Below, piece after piece: positions 48,559 to 58,930 of a stretch of DNA of 64,000 bases. Made by a program: the position numbers and the translations under genes. Under the pieces are notes generated by a model. It was not told where the DNA came from. It searched no databases and was given only the letters and a program-made list of their open reading frames with translations. Source of the DNA: Hofstenia miamia (taxonomy: Eukaryota > Xenacoelomorpha > Acoela); the NCBI GenBank assembly GCA_004352715.1, contig SCFE01000015.1, positions 775,702 through 839,701 of the forward strand, in the 5' to 3' direction. How positions within the stretch are numbered: the stretch's first letter is position 1; every line of letters begins with the position of its first letter.

Positions 48559-49020
48559 AATGTCCCATTAGTGCCACGTAGCTAACATAAGAATGTTCGA
48601 TTGAGCGTTTCAAAAGCATTCATTGAATAGCACTGATATTAAAGTAGTCGATTAATTTCTCGCTCATATTTTTATTCTCTTTGTACCGTTACACTCGCAT
48701 TTTTTAAAAGAATTTCAAGGACAAATTTAATCTTCAAAAGAATCTGTGGCGCATATGAGTCTCATAAACCGCATTGTAAATGTCGTTTTATTAATTTTAG
48801 GCCTAACATGCTTTGTAAAACAGGACGACAAATCAACCAAATTACTAATGTCGGTCCAAAAAAAGAATACACCAAAGTTAATAATAAGAATTTTCTAATA
48901 AAATTTGTTTTGGATGGATAAGAAAATACTTGTTATACATTTACCTATTCTAAATATATCTGCATGCATAAATTGTCTAAAGTACAACAAAATGCTTTTA
49001 AGTAGAGGACTCTAATCTTG
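48559..49020. other. intronic sequence, nothing recognised
   Basis: AT-rich, no supported features. Confidence 0.45.
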
Positions 49021-49160
49021 TATGGAAAGGTGGAAAAAATTAAAATACATGAAAATATACTGTTTTTTACTTTACCTAATAAGTAGTAATTGCATAGACT
49101 TAGATAAAGTCAATATATTTTTGAAATTTATTATATATGTATATATATATATATATATAT
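49021..49160 (+). repeat. repeat F, copy 1 (hydrophobic leader-like frame plus TA run)
   Basis: Identical to 50701-50832 up to the length of the terminal TA microsatellite. On plus it holds a frame beginning MERWKKLKYMKIYCFLLYLI, resembling a signal peptide, that runs into the TA tract. Without a continuing exon it cannot be called a gene. A TA-tailed repeat captured twice is the simplest reading. Confidence 0.7.
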
Positions 49161-49193
49161 ATCTTTTTTAAAGTTTAAGTTGTTTGGGACAGC

Positions 49194-49418
49194 ATGTCAA
49201 TTTCCTGCAAACTTGTCCCTATAGCACCCTACGAAGAAATTTTAAACCCAAAGGAAACTATTATTTTTTCAACCCAGACAAACATAAGTCACACAGCAAA
49301 TTTTAACATAGCTTTTTACTATAGCACATACTATGGAAATATAGTTTCAATTCCTATTACAATTTATAAACATGCAATAAGAGTTTCAACAACAAATAAA
49401 TTTGTTTGTGTAATTTAA
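49194..49418 (+). CDS. hypothetical ORF, weakly supported
   Basis: A 74-codon frame from ATG 49194 within GPCR intron 1, antisense. It has several N-glycosylation-like sites and no recognisable domain. It follows the hydrophobic repeat F frame but is not in the same phase, so joining them would need an unseen intron. Probably chance. Confidence 0.15.
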   Translation: MSISCKLVPIAPYEEILNPKETIIFSTQTNISHTANFNIAFYYSTYYGNIVSIPITIYKHAIRVSTTNKFVCVI

Positions 49419-49419
49419 T

Positions 49420-50034
49420 AGGCATCAATAATATACTTTTTTGTGACAATTTCTAGTACAAGTATATACGTAGCTCAAAATATTTATTGATGTCATTGAA
49501 TAATATACCAATCGTAAGTCGTTGGGGGTAATATAAATGTAATATGCATACAGTATAATAATGTAAGATTTTTGTAATTACATTAACCAGAATTAAATAA
49601 AGGAAACTTGATGTATAATTTGGCCATTTAAGTATCCTTTTTCTGATGAAAGCAAAAATGATAATTGTAAAAAAACAACAATGCCTTTGTAGAAATTAAT
49701 AAAATTCTGTATTTTGTTGTAACTACATAATTAAAAATATTGGTGTTTGCAACACGTAGGAACGGGGTACACTTTTAACAATTAACTAATTGAGTTAGAG
49801 ATATACATTTGAAAAGATTCAGGCCTATTGAAATGCCAATCACTATTAATTGCAGAAATATGAATCGAGGAATTGTCATTTAATTTTATTTGATTTTTTC
49901 AATTTATTTGTTATTTTCTCAGTTTTTACAATAAACAGTACAGAAATTCGACATTTGTAGAATTCAGCTCTGTAATATGCATGCATTTACATAAAGCCCC
50001 AATGACTTTAGTGTAATATACCTAAACTGAATGA
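49420..50034. other. intronic sequence next to GPCR exon 1
   Basis: No feature recognised. Confidence 0.45.
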
Positions 50035-50042
50035 CTACTTAC

Positions 50043-50238
50043 TTAATGTAGAAAGCAGTAAAGATAATGTAAGAAGATTGCTAAAGTCTTTGAGAAGTGT
50101 AGGAAACTTAGCAAAGACGTAAAATACGAGTCCATGAAAAAATAATGAGCTTACAAATAAGAGCAATGTAACCAGGCTAAAAATTGCCATGTGAGGTAGT
50201 TCGTCGCTATCAGACGAAAACTGCGTGTTGCTATCCAT
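50043..50238 (-). CDS. GPCR exon 1 (residues 1-65 plus the first base of codon 66): N-terminus, TM1, start of TM2
   Basis: Starts at ATG 50238-50236, with an in-frame TAG at 50277-50275 upstream, so this Met is the first possible ATG start in the exon. It encodes a short acidic N-terminus (about 16 residues, no sequon and no signal peptide, as in most class A receptors), TM1 (about 17-43) and an intracellular turn leading to SNLLTLSLLLSTL, the first half of TM2. The class A Asn1.50 position is His (FFHGLVFYVF), and the Asp2.50 position, which the splice places nearby, is Thr. The donor A|GTAAGT is consensus. Confidence 0.8.
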
Positions 50239-50700
50239 TATGCTAGGCAAATTTCTAACATTACTGATAAAGATCTAATGGTCTGGAAATTGATTATTAA
50301 GTGATCCGCAGGCAACGAATTCAAACGAACACTTCTCTCACTCAAAACAGAAATGGCAAACGTCGAAATCTCATTGGGTAATAGTCTGTTAATGCATTTC
50401 AAATGAAAGCAACAATGATCTTAAAATCTGTCGCCTATATATATGCCTATATAATAAAATATAGCTATAAATAATGTATATTATGATAAATACAATAAAA
50501 TTGCACTGAATAATCCCGCTGCAACCGTTTAAATCTATAAATAATATATTAGTTTACGTATGCACCTTTTAGCAAGAGCATCTGCAAGAACATAAACCCC
50601 AAACAATAATAAAAAGCGTAAGAACATGCAACCTTAGCTTGAAACAATAATATATGTTTGAATAATACAATTTGGAATTTAAGTATATATATTATATATA
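50239..50700. other. 5' flank of the GPCR gene
   Basis: Would hold the promoter and 5' UTR. AT-rich, with many TATA-like strings (for example around 50436-50470), so no single core promoter can be chosen. Confidence 0.3.
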
Positions 50701-50832
50701 TATGGAAAGGTGGAAAAAATTAAAATACATGAAAATATACTGTTTTTTACTTTACCTAATAAGTAGTAATTGCATAGACTTAGATAAAGTCAATATATTT
50801 TTGAAATTTATTATATATGTATATATATATAT
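50701..50832 (+). repeat. repeat F, copy 2
   Basis: Second copy of 49021-49160, offset 1680. Here the frame continues past a shorter TA run to a stop at 50878. Confidence 0.7.
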
Positions 50833-52010
50833 AGAATTGAAGAATGTAAGATTTCAAGAAACTCGTCGGAGCCAATGAAGAGGTACTAACGGTTGTGGTG
50901 GACCAGATATTGCATCACAGAGTAAAGTATTAGCAAACTCGGCAAATAGTACATCTTCTAATTTCATACCAGTAATGGATGTGAGATAAAATTGCAATTT
51001 TCTTGATCGTTGCGTTGACTGAAAAACATGCAATGATGATTCATACCATTTTGTGGATTAACACTTAATACAACTCGTGATTGCGTGTCCAGAAAGATGT
51101 TGAATATCTGACAGACATTCAGATATAAATGAAAGATGTCTTTGTTGATGATCTGACCAAGGATAACTTTTCTTTGATAGGGCAAAACTAAAAGGTTCAC
51201 GATCCGTATAAATAATATATACGCGGCCCTCTTAGAAATAGGGAAAGTGGGCAATCTGCCAGATACATTACAAGTAGTTTCCGATCAAAAGCACTGTAAT
51301 TTCTATTTGCAGCAGTGAGTTGACGACTAGAAAACAAGAGAGGCGGTTTTTGGTTGGCACTGGTTTTTTCAAAGACAGCACACAGCACCCACTACAAAAT
51401 CTGAAGCATCAACTGTCAATGAAGTTTTGGCATTGCAACAAGGATGAACTAGCATTGTTACATTATCAAGAGCTTTCTTTGAATCAATAAATGATTGTAT
51501 AAAGGAATCTTTCAAATGATTTCCGCCTGGGATGATGTCAAAGTTTTCATTAAGGCTATGGTTAGACTATGTGATTGGTGGTTAGACGGGCTATTTCAAA
51601 AAAATTGTGACAGATCACGGGTGACCAATCACCTAGTTTAACCGCAGTCTAAGGTTGATGAATGTGAGCAGCATTAGGAGTGAAGCGATTATCAAAATTT
51701 AGCATACGCAAAAAATCTTGCATCTGTTTAACCGTTCTGGGTTGAAGAAAATCTATCAATGCATTGACTTTTTCTGGAAGTGAGAAAACACCTTGTTATG
51801 ATACAATGTGTCACAAGAATTAAATTTCAGTAACACTGAACTGACACTTTGTGCTATTGATGATAAGACCATGTTATTTCAAACGTTTGAAAAGCATTTT
51901 TAGGTGTTCAAAATGTTCTGATTCATCACGACTAGCTTCCAAAATATCATCCAGATCCAGATATATAATCCAGACGAATATATAATCCAATCCATTACAG
52001 ACTGTGCCCA

Positions 52011-52193
52011 TCATTCACTGGAAGGCATTTTTAACCCCCAATGTCATACGCAAAAAAAAATCGAAAAGTCCGAATGGTTTTCTAATAGCTGTTTTTGGGA
52101 TATCATGAGGAGCCATAGGAATTTGATGATAACCACGTACCAAATCAATTTCTGAACAAACCTTGCATTCATGCAATTTTGAAGAACACTTTT
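52011..52193 (-). repeat. duplicated RT segment G, copy 1, next to an 8-N gap
   Basis: 183 bp identical to 52516-52698. Copy 1 connects to the downstream pol, copy 2 to the upstream pol. Removing 52011-52515 would leave one continuous reverse transcriptase, so this looks like overlapping contig ends around the gap at 52194-52201, with about 314 bp of unrelated sequence (52202-52515) between. Confidence 0.85.
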
Positions 52194-52515
52194 NNNNNNN
52201 NTAATTTCATGATATTTACATTTTTGCTTTGCACTATTGTGCAATCCGACATTGTGCATTACTTTTAAATTTAAAAAGCGTAGGAATTGTAAACATCATT
52301 TGAGTAGGTAGGCTTTTAATTTTTAGAGAGAAGAGAGTAATAATATCATTCTTTTTAAATAAAAATACAATATTTAGTTCGGACTTAATTCCTCATTTGC
52401 ACAAATTAAAATTTTTGGTTTGCACTGCAATATTATTGGTTTGGATTTACTTTAATATGTACTTAAATCAAGCTTAGATCAGTTACGGAGAGTGAGTAAG
52501 TTTTGCCTTTGGGGA

Positions 52516-52698
52516 TCATTCACTGGAAGGCATTTTTAACCCCCAATGTCATACGCAAAAAAAAATCGAAAAGTCCGAATGGTTTTCTAATAGCTGTTTT
52601 TGGGATATCATGAGGAGCCATAGGAATTTGATGATAACCACGTACCAAATCAATTTCTGAACAAACCTTGCATTCATGCAATTTTGAAGAACACTTTT
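52516..52698 (-). repeat. duplicated RT segment G, copy 2
   Basis: See copy 1 at 52011; this copy continues into the ERYPLPHIKK block upstream. Confidence 0.85.
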
Positions 52699-53527
52699 TA
52701 ATATGAGGCAAAGGATAGCGTTCAGGTTCTTTAATATTATTAAGATGTCTGTGGTTACCACATGGTCACCATCCACCATAAACTTTAGGAAAAACGTGCA
52801 GTGGTGATGTCTAAGAGCTTGAGGATTTGGCGGATGATTCTTAGTCGTTCGATTAGGTCGAATTCAGCTTAGGCAGTTATCCATTTTTCAGGGTTTAGCC
52901 GATGCGCATGAGCATGTCTATGCGGACCAGTAGCAGTGAGAAAATGCTCAACTGGATGAGACGTTTTCTCAAAAGAAAAATTTGGAGTTGTGGTGGATGG
53001 AAATTGGTTTAGAAGTTGTTCAAACCGATTGTATGATATACCTTTAAAATGCGAAAAGTTGATTTCTTAACAGATGTTGATAACTTCTGTTGTTTGAATC
53101 TTGTCGCATCAATTCCTTACATTGTAAGTCTACAAAAAAACTGTAGGACTGCAGAAAATCTGTACCTTATAGTAGTTGTGAAGCAGTCGCCACCACAAAA
53201 GTACAAACGTAAGATTTAGTGTGCGTTTCTCAAATGTTCTGAATTTACTTCTATTTGTTGCACCAATATGATCATTACCTGTATCTTGCACATCACAAGT
53301 TCTTACTTGTAGAAAATTGATTTCTGCACTGTTATCGACAAGAAATCTCATATAAGTTCATTCGTCATGTATTAGTAATAGATTTTTATGGTTTTCAACA
53401 TTGGTAGAGCTTTATCAGCAAAAGTGCGATAATGCATTCGTATTTATCTTAGATAGAATTAGTTTCTTCGTACTTTTTCTTGCGGCAGAGGATGTAATAT
53501 TATCATTGGAAGAATTTGACACGAACC

Positions 53528-53861
53528 CTAGCGAATCAGCAAATTGTCTAATGTCAGTAATACCGGAGTACACGAGGGACTGGCGGATACCTTCAGGCAT
53601 TTTTTCTATAAAACTGTCTGAAAAATAACCATGCTTTGTGATTGCCAAGAAGATACATCATGTTGGCCATCAGAGGATAGCAACAGTGGATAGCATGTGT
53701 ATTAGGGTTATGATTTTTTTGCATGCCCCTTTTCCTGGGGTTGGAAATTATGAAATTTTACCTAAAGTGAAGAAATATGACTATTTTTTTGTATTTACTT
53801 ATGCTCCTCTGCCTGATAGGCTTCAGTATCACTTATGTTAACATCCTTAGCGTGAGGCATT
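53528..53861 (-). repeat. segment E, source copy (gag region)
   Basis: Matches 48224-48557; see there. Its upper limit falls inside the 63-codon frame at 53986-53795. Confidence 0.8.
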
Positions 53862-54423
53862 CTGCATAATTCACTCAGTTCTGTTGTTAAACTGGGTATT
53901 TCTGGTCGTCGTTTTACTGAATCTTTCAGATTTCTTTGCCACTTTGCACTGCTTCTGTGAACAGTATTCTTGGATTTTCTCGACATTCAGGATGGGAACT
54001 GAAAGTAGAAGAAAAAAGTAAAAACGAGATAAGAATATAGATTACATGGAGCCCATAGAAAGGCAGCAACTAATCATTAAATTTTATTGCAGTTTCAATA
54101 GAAAAGAGTTTCCAGACTCCATATTCACAGGAATAAAATTAATGTAAAATGAAATAAAGTGTGATAATAATGCATAAATTTATATAGTCTGCTCTACATT
54201 GCGCTAAAAAGAACTCACCTTCCTGTAACAGTGTTAAGTAGCTGCTGACAAACAGCGTTGACAAATTGGTGATTAAATGAAGCAGCCTCTTGCCCAGTTG
54301 CGCAATACTGATTATTACGTAATTGTGAATTGTGATTATTGGTGGGCAATTTTGACCAAACAAAGGACTTCCTCCTGAAGGTATTAGTGTCAGTCAAGCT
54401 TCTAAAACCCTGTTCAAGCTGCC
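53797..54423 (-). other. candidate two-exon coding unit, unassigned
   Basis: On minus, 54423-54219 (205 nt) is open in only one frame (QLEQGFRSLTDTNTF ... CQQLLNTVTG). It is preceded by CTGTGCAG and followed by a strong donor, GGAAG|GTGAGT. About 220 bases on, a strong acceptor TTCTTCTACTTTCAG opens a second segment at 53998. The spliced frame there reads SHPECRENPRILFTEAVQ and ends at a TGA about 70 nt in. Alternatively a separate 63-codon frame starts at ATG 53986 and runs to 53795. Family unknown. It lies at the 5' side of the Ty3/gypsy gag and could be retroelement sequence rather than a host gene. Confidence 0.35.
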
Positions 54424-54567
54424 CTGCACAGCATAATATATTAAATAATAACAATATACTTGTACTTTATAAGTTGCATGAAGTAAATTCCGTATCAAGT
54501 TTGGTCAATGTACTGTAATATTCAAATGCATTGGTGCGCAAAGTTTTTTAAGACTTTTTGGATAAAA

Positions 54568-54573
54568 NNNNNN
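54568..54573. other. 6-N gap
   Basis: At the edge of a long TA microsatellite. Confidence 0.97.
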
Positions 54574-54670
54574 TATATATATATATATATATGTATACAT
54601 ATATATATATTATATATATATATGTATACATGTATATAATATACATATATATATATATATATATATACAT
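54574..54670. repeat. long compound (TA)n microsatellite
   Basis: TA runs with interspersed TGTATACA, able to fold on itself. It gives a spurious YIYIYI frame on plus. Confidence 0.95.
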
Positions 54671-55488
54671 GATTAGTGGTCGACATTTTTTAGGTTGTTT
54701 AATATTATTTATGTTACATGACATCATGAGAAAGAGCTGTCAAAACATGTCAGTAACAGCCATTCAATTTCAAATAGTAAATAAGAAGTTCCTCCACCAG
54801 TCTATTGAAATTTTTCCTGTACTTTTCTTTTAAGATGCCCTATTAATAATAGCGATCTGACTATTGTGTGAAAACTTATCATTTGGTAATCCAATAAACA
54901 GATAGAATTGTTAATATTGATTGTGTAAAATCCCTACAAATTCTGCTCACTGTATATTGCCACAACGTTGCAAATTTTTCAAATATGTGATGGTTTCTTC
55001 AAAATTATTTATTGCGCATTAACTAAAAAACATGTTTTAAATCTGAAAGCACTCTAGAATAGAGGAGATTCTACATCTGCATCGCAATGAACGCTTAATT
55101 TTTTGATCGCACAGATGGTCTATGTAGAAAAAAATAGCTGAGGTTCGTTATTGCTCCCATGGTCATTATTTTGATTTATTGAACGAGGGCATGGCGCATG
55201 GGAAGAATTTGAACGTTTTAAAACATTGTTCGAAAATATGTAAACACGTTTTGTGACGTTTTTATGTACTCAAGCACAGGAATAATCTATATCACAAAGT
55301 TTCATGATATCATTGAAGCAAATTTACCCATACTTACCCAGAGATGTGCCAATATTAAAATATTTCCAATATTTTTATAGACTTGGAGAAAACATTTCGA
55401 AAATGTGGACAAACCCGGTTGTATCTTTACAGATGCAACGGGAGTTTAGAGTTAAATTCGACTTTTTCCAAAAAAAAGAATTATGAAT
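54671..55488. other. non-coding stretch
   Basis: No recognised feature; the short frame at 55304-55486 has no motif. Confidence 0.45.
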
Positions 55489-55599
55489 ACAATGTTCAAA
55501 AAAATTAACATATAATGAATGTGAATTGTCATCGAAATGTTGTTTAATAGCAGCACGGGTAGAATTTTTTGGGTACGAGGGGGTACGTGTAATAAAATA
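55489..55599. repeat. direct duplication H, copy 1 (111 bp)
   Basis: Begins ACAATGTTCAAAAAAATTAA and recurs at 55674-55784 immediately after a single N at 55673 and a TA run (55640-55672). Likely two contig ends or alleles joined. Confidence 0.85.
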
Positions 55600-55638
55600 T
55601 GTTTTGTTAGACCGGTGAGGCAATAAAAATGCTCATCA

Positions 55639-55672
<34 letters not shown>

Positions 55673-55673
55673 N

Positions 55674-55784
55674 ACAATGTTCAAAAAAATTAACATATAA
55701 TGAATGTGAATTGTCATCGAAATGTTGTTTAATAGCAGCACGGGTAGAATTTTTTGGGTACGAGGGGGTACGTGTAATAAAATA
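55674..55784. repeat. direct duplication H, copy 2
   Basis: See copy 1; it runs into another TA tract (55785-55805). Confidence 0.85.
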
Positions 55785-55805
55785 TATATATATATATATA
55801 TATAT

Positions 55806-56015
55806 TACTGGGTGGATATTAAAAAATTGAAACCGAGGTCATATCTGTGATGGCGACTATTTCTATATACAAGCTCAATGTTTGCCTTGCTCTCTTCACG
55901 ATGTATACCATCAGCTCTCAAGGTACTAGCTTCGAGCGTATAAATAGCAACTCCTTTGTAATAGCTTTTTAAATAGATTTTACTTAATATCTTAATCTAT
56001 AACACATAACATGGT
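55806..56015 (+). promoter_or_regulatory. possible 5' LTR portion of the plus-strand Ty3/gypsy element
   Basis: This stretch lies just upstream of gag, contains a TATA-like GCGTATAAATAGC near 55938, and ends before CATAACATGGTGACAGCAC, where TGGTGACAGCAC is placed as a primer-binding site would be. No second LTR exists in the window, because the element is cut at its 3' side, so the call rests on position and motifs only. Confidence 0.4.
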
Positions 56016-58870
56016 GACAGCACTTCAATGTCTAAGACCCCACTCGCTGCTATAAATATAACCCAAGAATGAATTAGATGGAAAGGAGACTTTCAACTCT
56101 TTCTTCAAGGAACAGAGTTGGACAAGAAATCTGATAGTGTTAGAATTGCACTTCTGCAAAAAACAATTGACCATGAAACATTAGAAATCTTTGAAAACTT
56201 TACATAGAAAGACACTGAATATAACACCAAATTTCAGCTGTTTTTAGTAAATATGATGCTTGCTTCATGAAAGAACCCAATGAAATGTTTGAGAGATACT
56301 GGTTCTTTAGTCAAAAACCCACAATTTCGTAAATATATTAAGAACATTAGCTCGTAATTGTAAGGGTTTGGTAAACTAACACATAGCCTTATCCAGGATC
56401 AAATTGCGATTACAATGACTGAAAACGGATTACAAGAACGAGTACCAAGAGAACCTAACCTTAGTTTGAGTAAAGCTATTTCTATTTGTAAGTGCTTCCA
56501 GGAATCCCATGAGCAATTGAGTTCTATACAAAATAGTGGTAATCTATTTTCTCCTTCTGGAGAAATTAAACAAGACCTCGAAGTTGACGCAGTTGCTATC
56601 CTAATAAAATACTAATTGGATTTCAACGTTCATTTAACATAAAGCAGACCATCGCAGATTGCAATCAAAGTGGTCTTATTACTTAAAGTGGTAATTACTT
56701 AATATATGGGAAAATCTACAACAAATGCAATAGACCAAATCATTTCTCAGCGATGTGTAAAATACATCTGAATAAGAGACATAGAATCAATGGAATATAG
56801 GAGGAAATACCACCCAGTGAAGAGGATTATGAAGAAGAACTAGCGTGCGACTTAATTACAAAGAACAGTCAAACGAAGTGCACAATTAACAAAATAGCGC
56901 CAATTGCTTTAATAAATGGAAGGAAAATAAAGATGAAGGTTGAGTCAGGAGCTCAATGTCCTTTCACATCAAGACTTTTTATCCCTTGGATTGCAAAACA
57001 CTCAAATATTCGCATCAACAGTTCGACTTACTGGTTATGGTGGTAAAAGGAAGTTGCACATTACCGATTACTTTAGGAAGTAGACAAAGTAAATCAACTG
57101 CTAAGTTCATCATATGTTCAAGAGATGTCACATCAATTTTAGAACTTAAAACAAGTCTTGATAATAACATATTACAGGACAATTTTATAAAATATTCACT
57201 AGTACACGGCATTTCAAAGACACAATCAAATCAGCAGTATTGTTGGGAAGGGTCTGGAAGGATGTAAACCAACCCTATTCAGCACTACGGTCCGGACCAG
57301 AAAAAGATTCATTATCATAAACTGCAGTAAAAGAATACTTGGATGTGTTCAAAGAATTTGGACATTATGAAGTTAAGTATGATATTAAGCTGAAACCAAA
57401 TGCTATCCTTGTCATTCATCCTCCAAGACGAATCCCATTAACTATATGGTCAAACTAAAGAAAAAGGAATGGAGATATACGCCTTACTATGGATTCAACC
57501 AACTAAACTCTTATATCATACGGGAGCCACATTATCCTCCAAACCATGCTGGTCGAAAAGCCAAAATTTACTATTATTGACTTGTCTAATGCCTTCTGGA
57601 ATTTTGAATTGACAACGCAGGCATTATACCTTGTACATTTAATACCCCTTTGGGCGTTTTCAATGGAAGCGCCTTCCAAATTGACTATGTTTTGCATCTG
57701 ACAAATCACAGCAAGTGATAGATAAGATATTTGGGTATATTGTCGACGTTATCGCAATACATGATGAAATATGTATAGCTACGAATGAAAAAACTGATCA
57801 TGACGAGTTATTGTGAAATGTTTTTCAAAGAGCAAGAAAAAACAACATCAGATTCGATCTAGGAAAAGTGCAATGCATGAAGCAATCAATAAAGTAAATG
57901 GGATTCAATGTTGATTCTAATGGATTCCATCCTGATCCAGAGAAAACGAGAGTAATCACGAACTATCCGACATCTGATAATAAGGAAAAGCTGCAACAAT
58001 GCATAGGAATGGTCAATTTTTTTGTTCATTTATTTCACAAATACCAAAAATCACTGCACCTTTAAGACAATTGATGACACACTGTGGAAGTGGGAGCCCT
58101 CACCTACAGATGAGTTTGAACCAATTAAAAAGTAGCTAGTTTCAAAGCCAATCTTAAAACATTTTGATCGCAACTCCAAATCAACTTTACAGGTCGATTC
58201 CTTGGGATAATCTCTTGGGACAGTACTCCTTCAAGAAGGGAAACCTTGTGCATGTGCAATAAGAGCTTTAACCCAAACTGAGCAAAACTATTCACAAATA
58301 GAAAAAGAGTTACTTGCTATAGTATGTGACTGTAAAAAATTTCATGAATACCATTATGAAACAAACTTCATTGCTCACTCAGATCACAAAGCACTAAAAG
58401 CCTTGCACAAAAAATCAATACATGAGACTCCTCCAAGAAAACAACGACTACTTCTAGCTTTAGCAAACTATTCAGGACTCATAATCCACTACCTTACAAG
58501 AAAACGCAGGGTCGTTGCAGATGCCCTGTCACGAATATAGTATAATTACAGCAATTCACATGAAGAAAACCTGGAGGAGGATATATCGTTTGCAATCCAA
58601 CAAGTAATACAGCCCAGTATAAATTCAATTGATGCCCAGATGAAATATAAACTTAAGACAGCAACTATGCTGGAATTTGAACTCTCAAGAGTAACCAAAT
58701 TCATCAGATTTGGTTGGCCATATTGACTACCAGAGAAGGATAATGACTTAAATATCGTCTGGAAATTACGATATGAGCTGTCAGAAGCAGACGGAATCCT
58801 TTGTTTTGAGAGGACTTTCACCAACCAAACCTACTAAAAAGCAGGTGATAACTATGAGCTCGGCCTTTGA
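56016..58870 (+). mobile_element. Ty3/gypsy LTR retrotransposon, decayed, 3'-truncated
   Basis: A different lineage from the minus-strand element. Gag: FQLFLQGTELDKKSDSVRIA-type block near 56090 and LQERVPREPNLSLSKAISIC (56430-56490). Nucleocapsid zinc knuckle KCNRPNHFSAMC near 56715-56755, with the first Cys lost. Protease KVESGAQCPF near 56940 (Asp of DTGA changed to Glu). Reverse transcriptase pieces FNTPLGVFNGSAF (about 57630) and others. RNase H ALTQTEQNYSQIEKELLAIV (about 58265-58325), HSDHKALKALHKKS and VVADALSRI (about 58510). Then the spacer to integrase, ELSEADGILCFE near 58778-58813. Integrase core and 3' LTR are missing; sequence passes into satellite DNA at 58931. Many stops; inactive. 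Confidence 0.87.
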
Positions 58871-58930
58871 ATCCTAAGATTACCAGAATGAATTGACTGA
58901 GTAAAACTGCTTTATCTGTGGCACAGCAAA

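Larger units (their letters stand above)
26627..50238 (-). other. gene span: three-exon class A (rhodopsin-like) GPCR
   Basis: Three distant minus-strand segments join into one 389-aa receptor with seven helices in the right order. Exon 1 (50238-50043) ends in phase 1 before a consensus donor GTAAGT. Exon 2 (36792-36642) starts after TTTTAG, completes the split codon (A|CA, Thr66), and ends in phase 2 before GTTTGG. Exon 3 (27449-26627) starts after TTTTTAG, completes AG|A (Arg116) and runs to TGA. The coding length, 196+151+823=1170 nt, is exactly 390 codons. The joins fall inside helix 2 and inside the DRY motif, and the spacing from that motif to the following Pro is canonical, which random frames would not give. 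Introns are 13,250 and 9,192 bp and full of repeats. The ligand is unknown. Confidence 0.87.
50950..53650 (-). mobile_element. CsRn1-like Ty3/gypsy LTR retrotransposon, decayed gag-pol
   Basis: On minus, the element order can be followed. Gag C-terminal block FIEKMPEGIRQSLV (about 53625). Protease RFLVDNSAEINF (about 53350; the usual DTGA/DSGA active site is DNSA). Pre-RT block VEHFLTATGPHRHAHAHRL (about 52955). Reverse transcriptase ERYPLPHIKK, CSEIDLVRGYHQIPMAPHDI and KPFGLFDFF (52730-52560). Palm region YIFVW...LDLDDIL near 51990-51950, KQMQDFLRM (51717). RNase H SSRQLTAANRNYSAFDRKLL (about 51325). Integrase is not clearly seen and LTRs were not identified. Stops and frameshifts throughout; inactive. 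The sequence types match the CsRn1 clade of Ty3/gypsy elements as I know it. Confidence 0.85.

Noticed and set aside
56956-57267. 103-codon plus frame as a host gene
   Set aside because: It is the protease-region sequence of the Ty3/gypsy element read partly out of frame.
58546-58824. 92-codon minus frame
   Set aside because: Antisense shadow of the RNase H to integrase spacer of the plus-strand Ty3/gypsy element.
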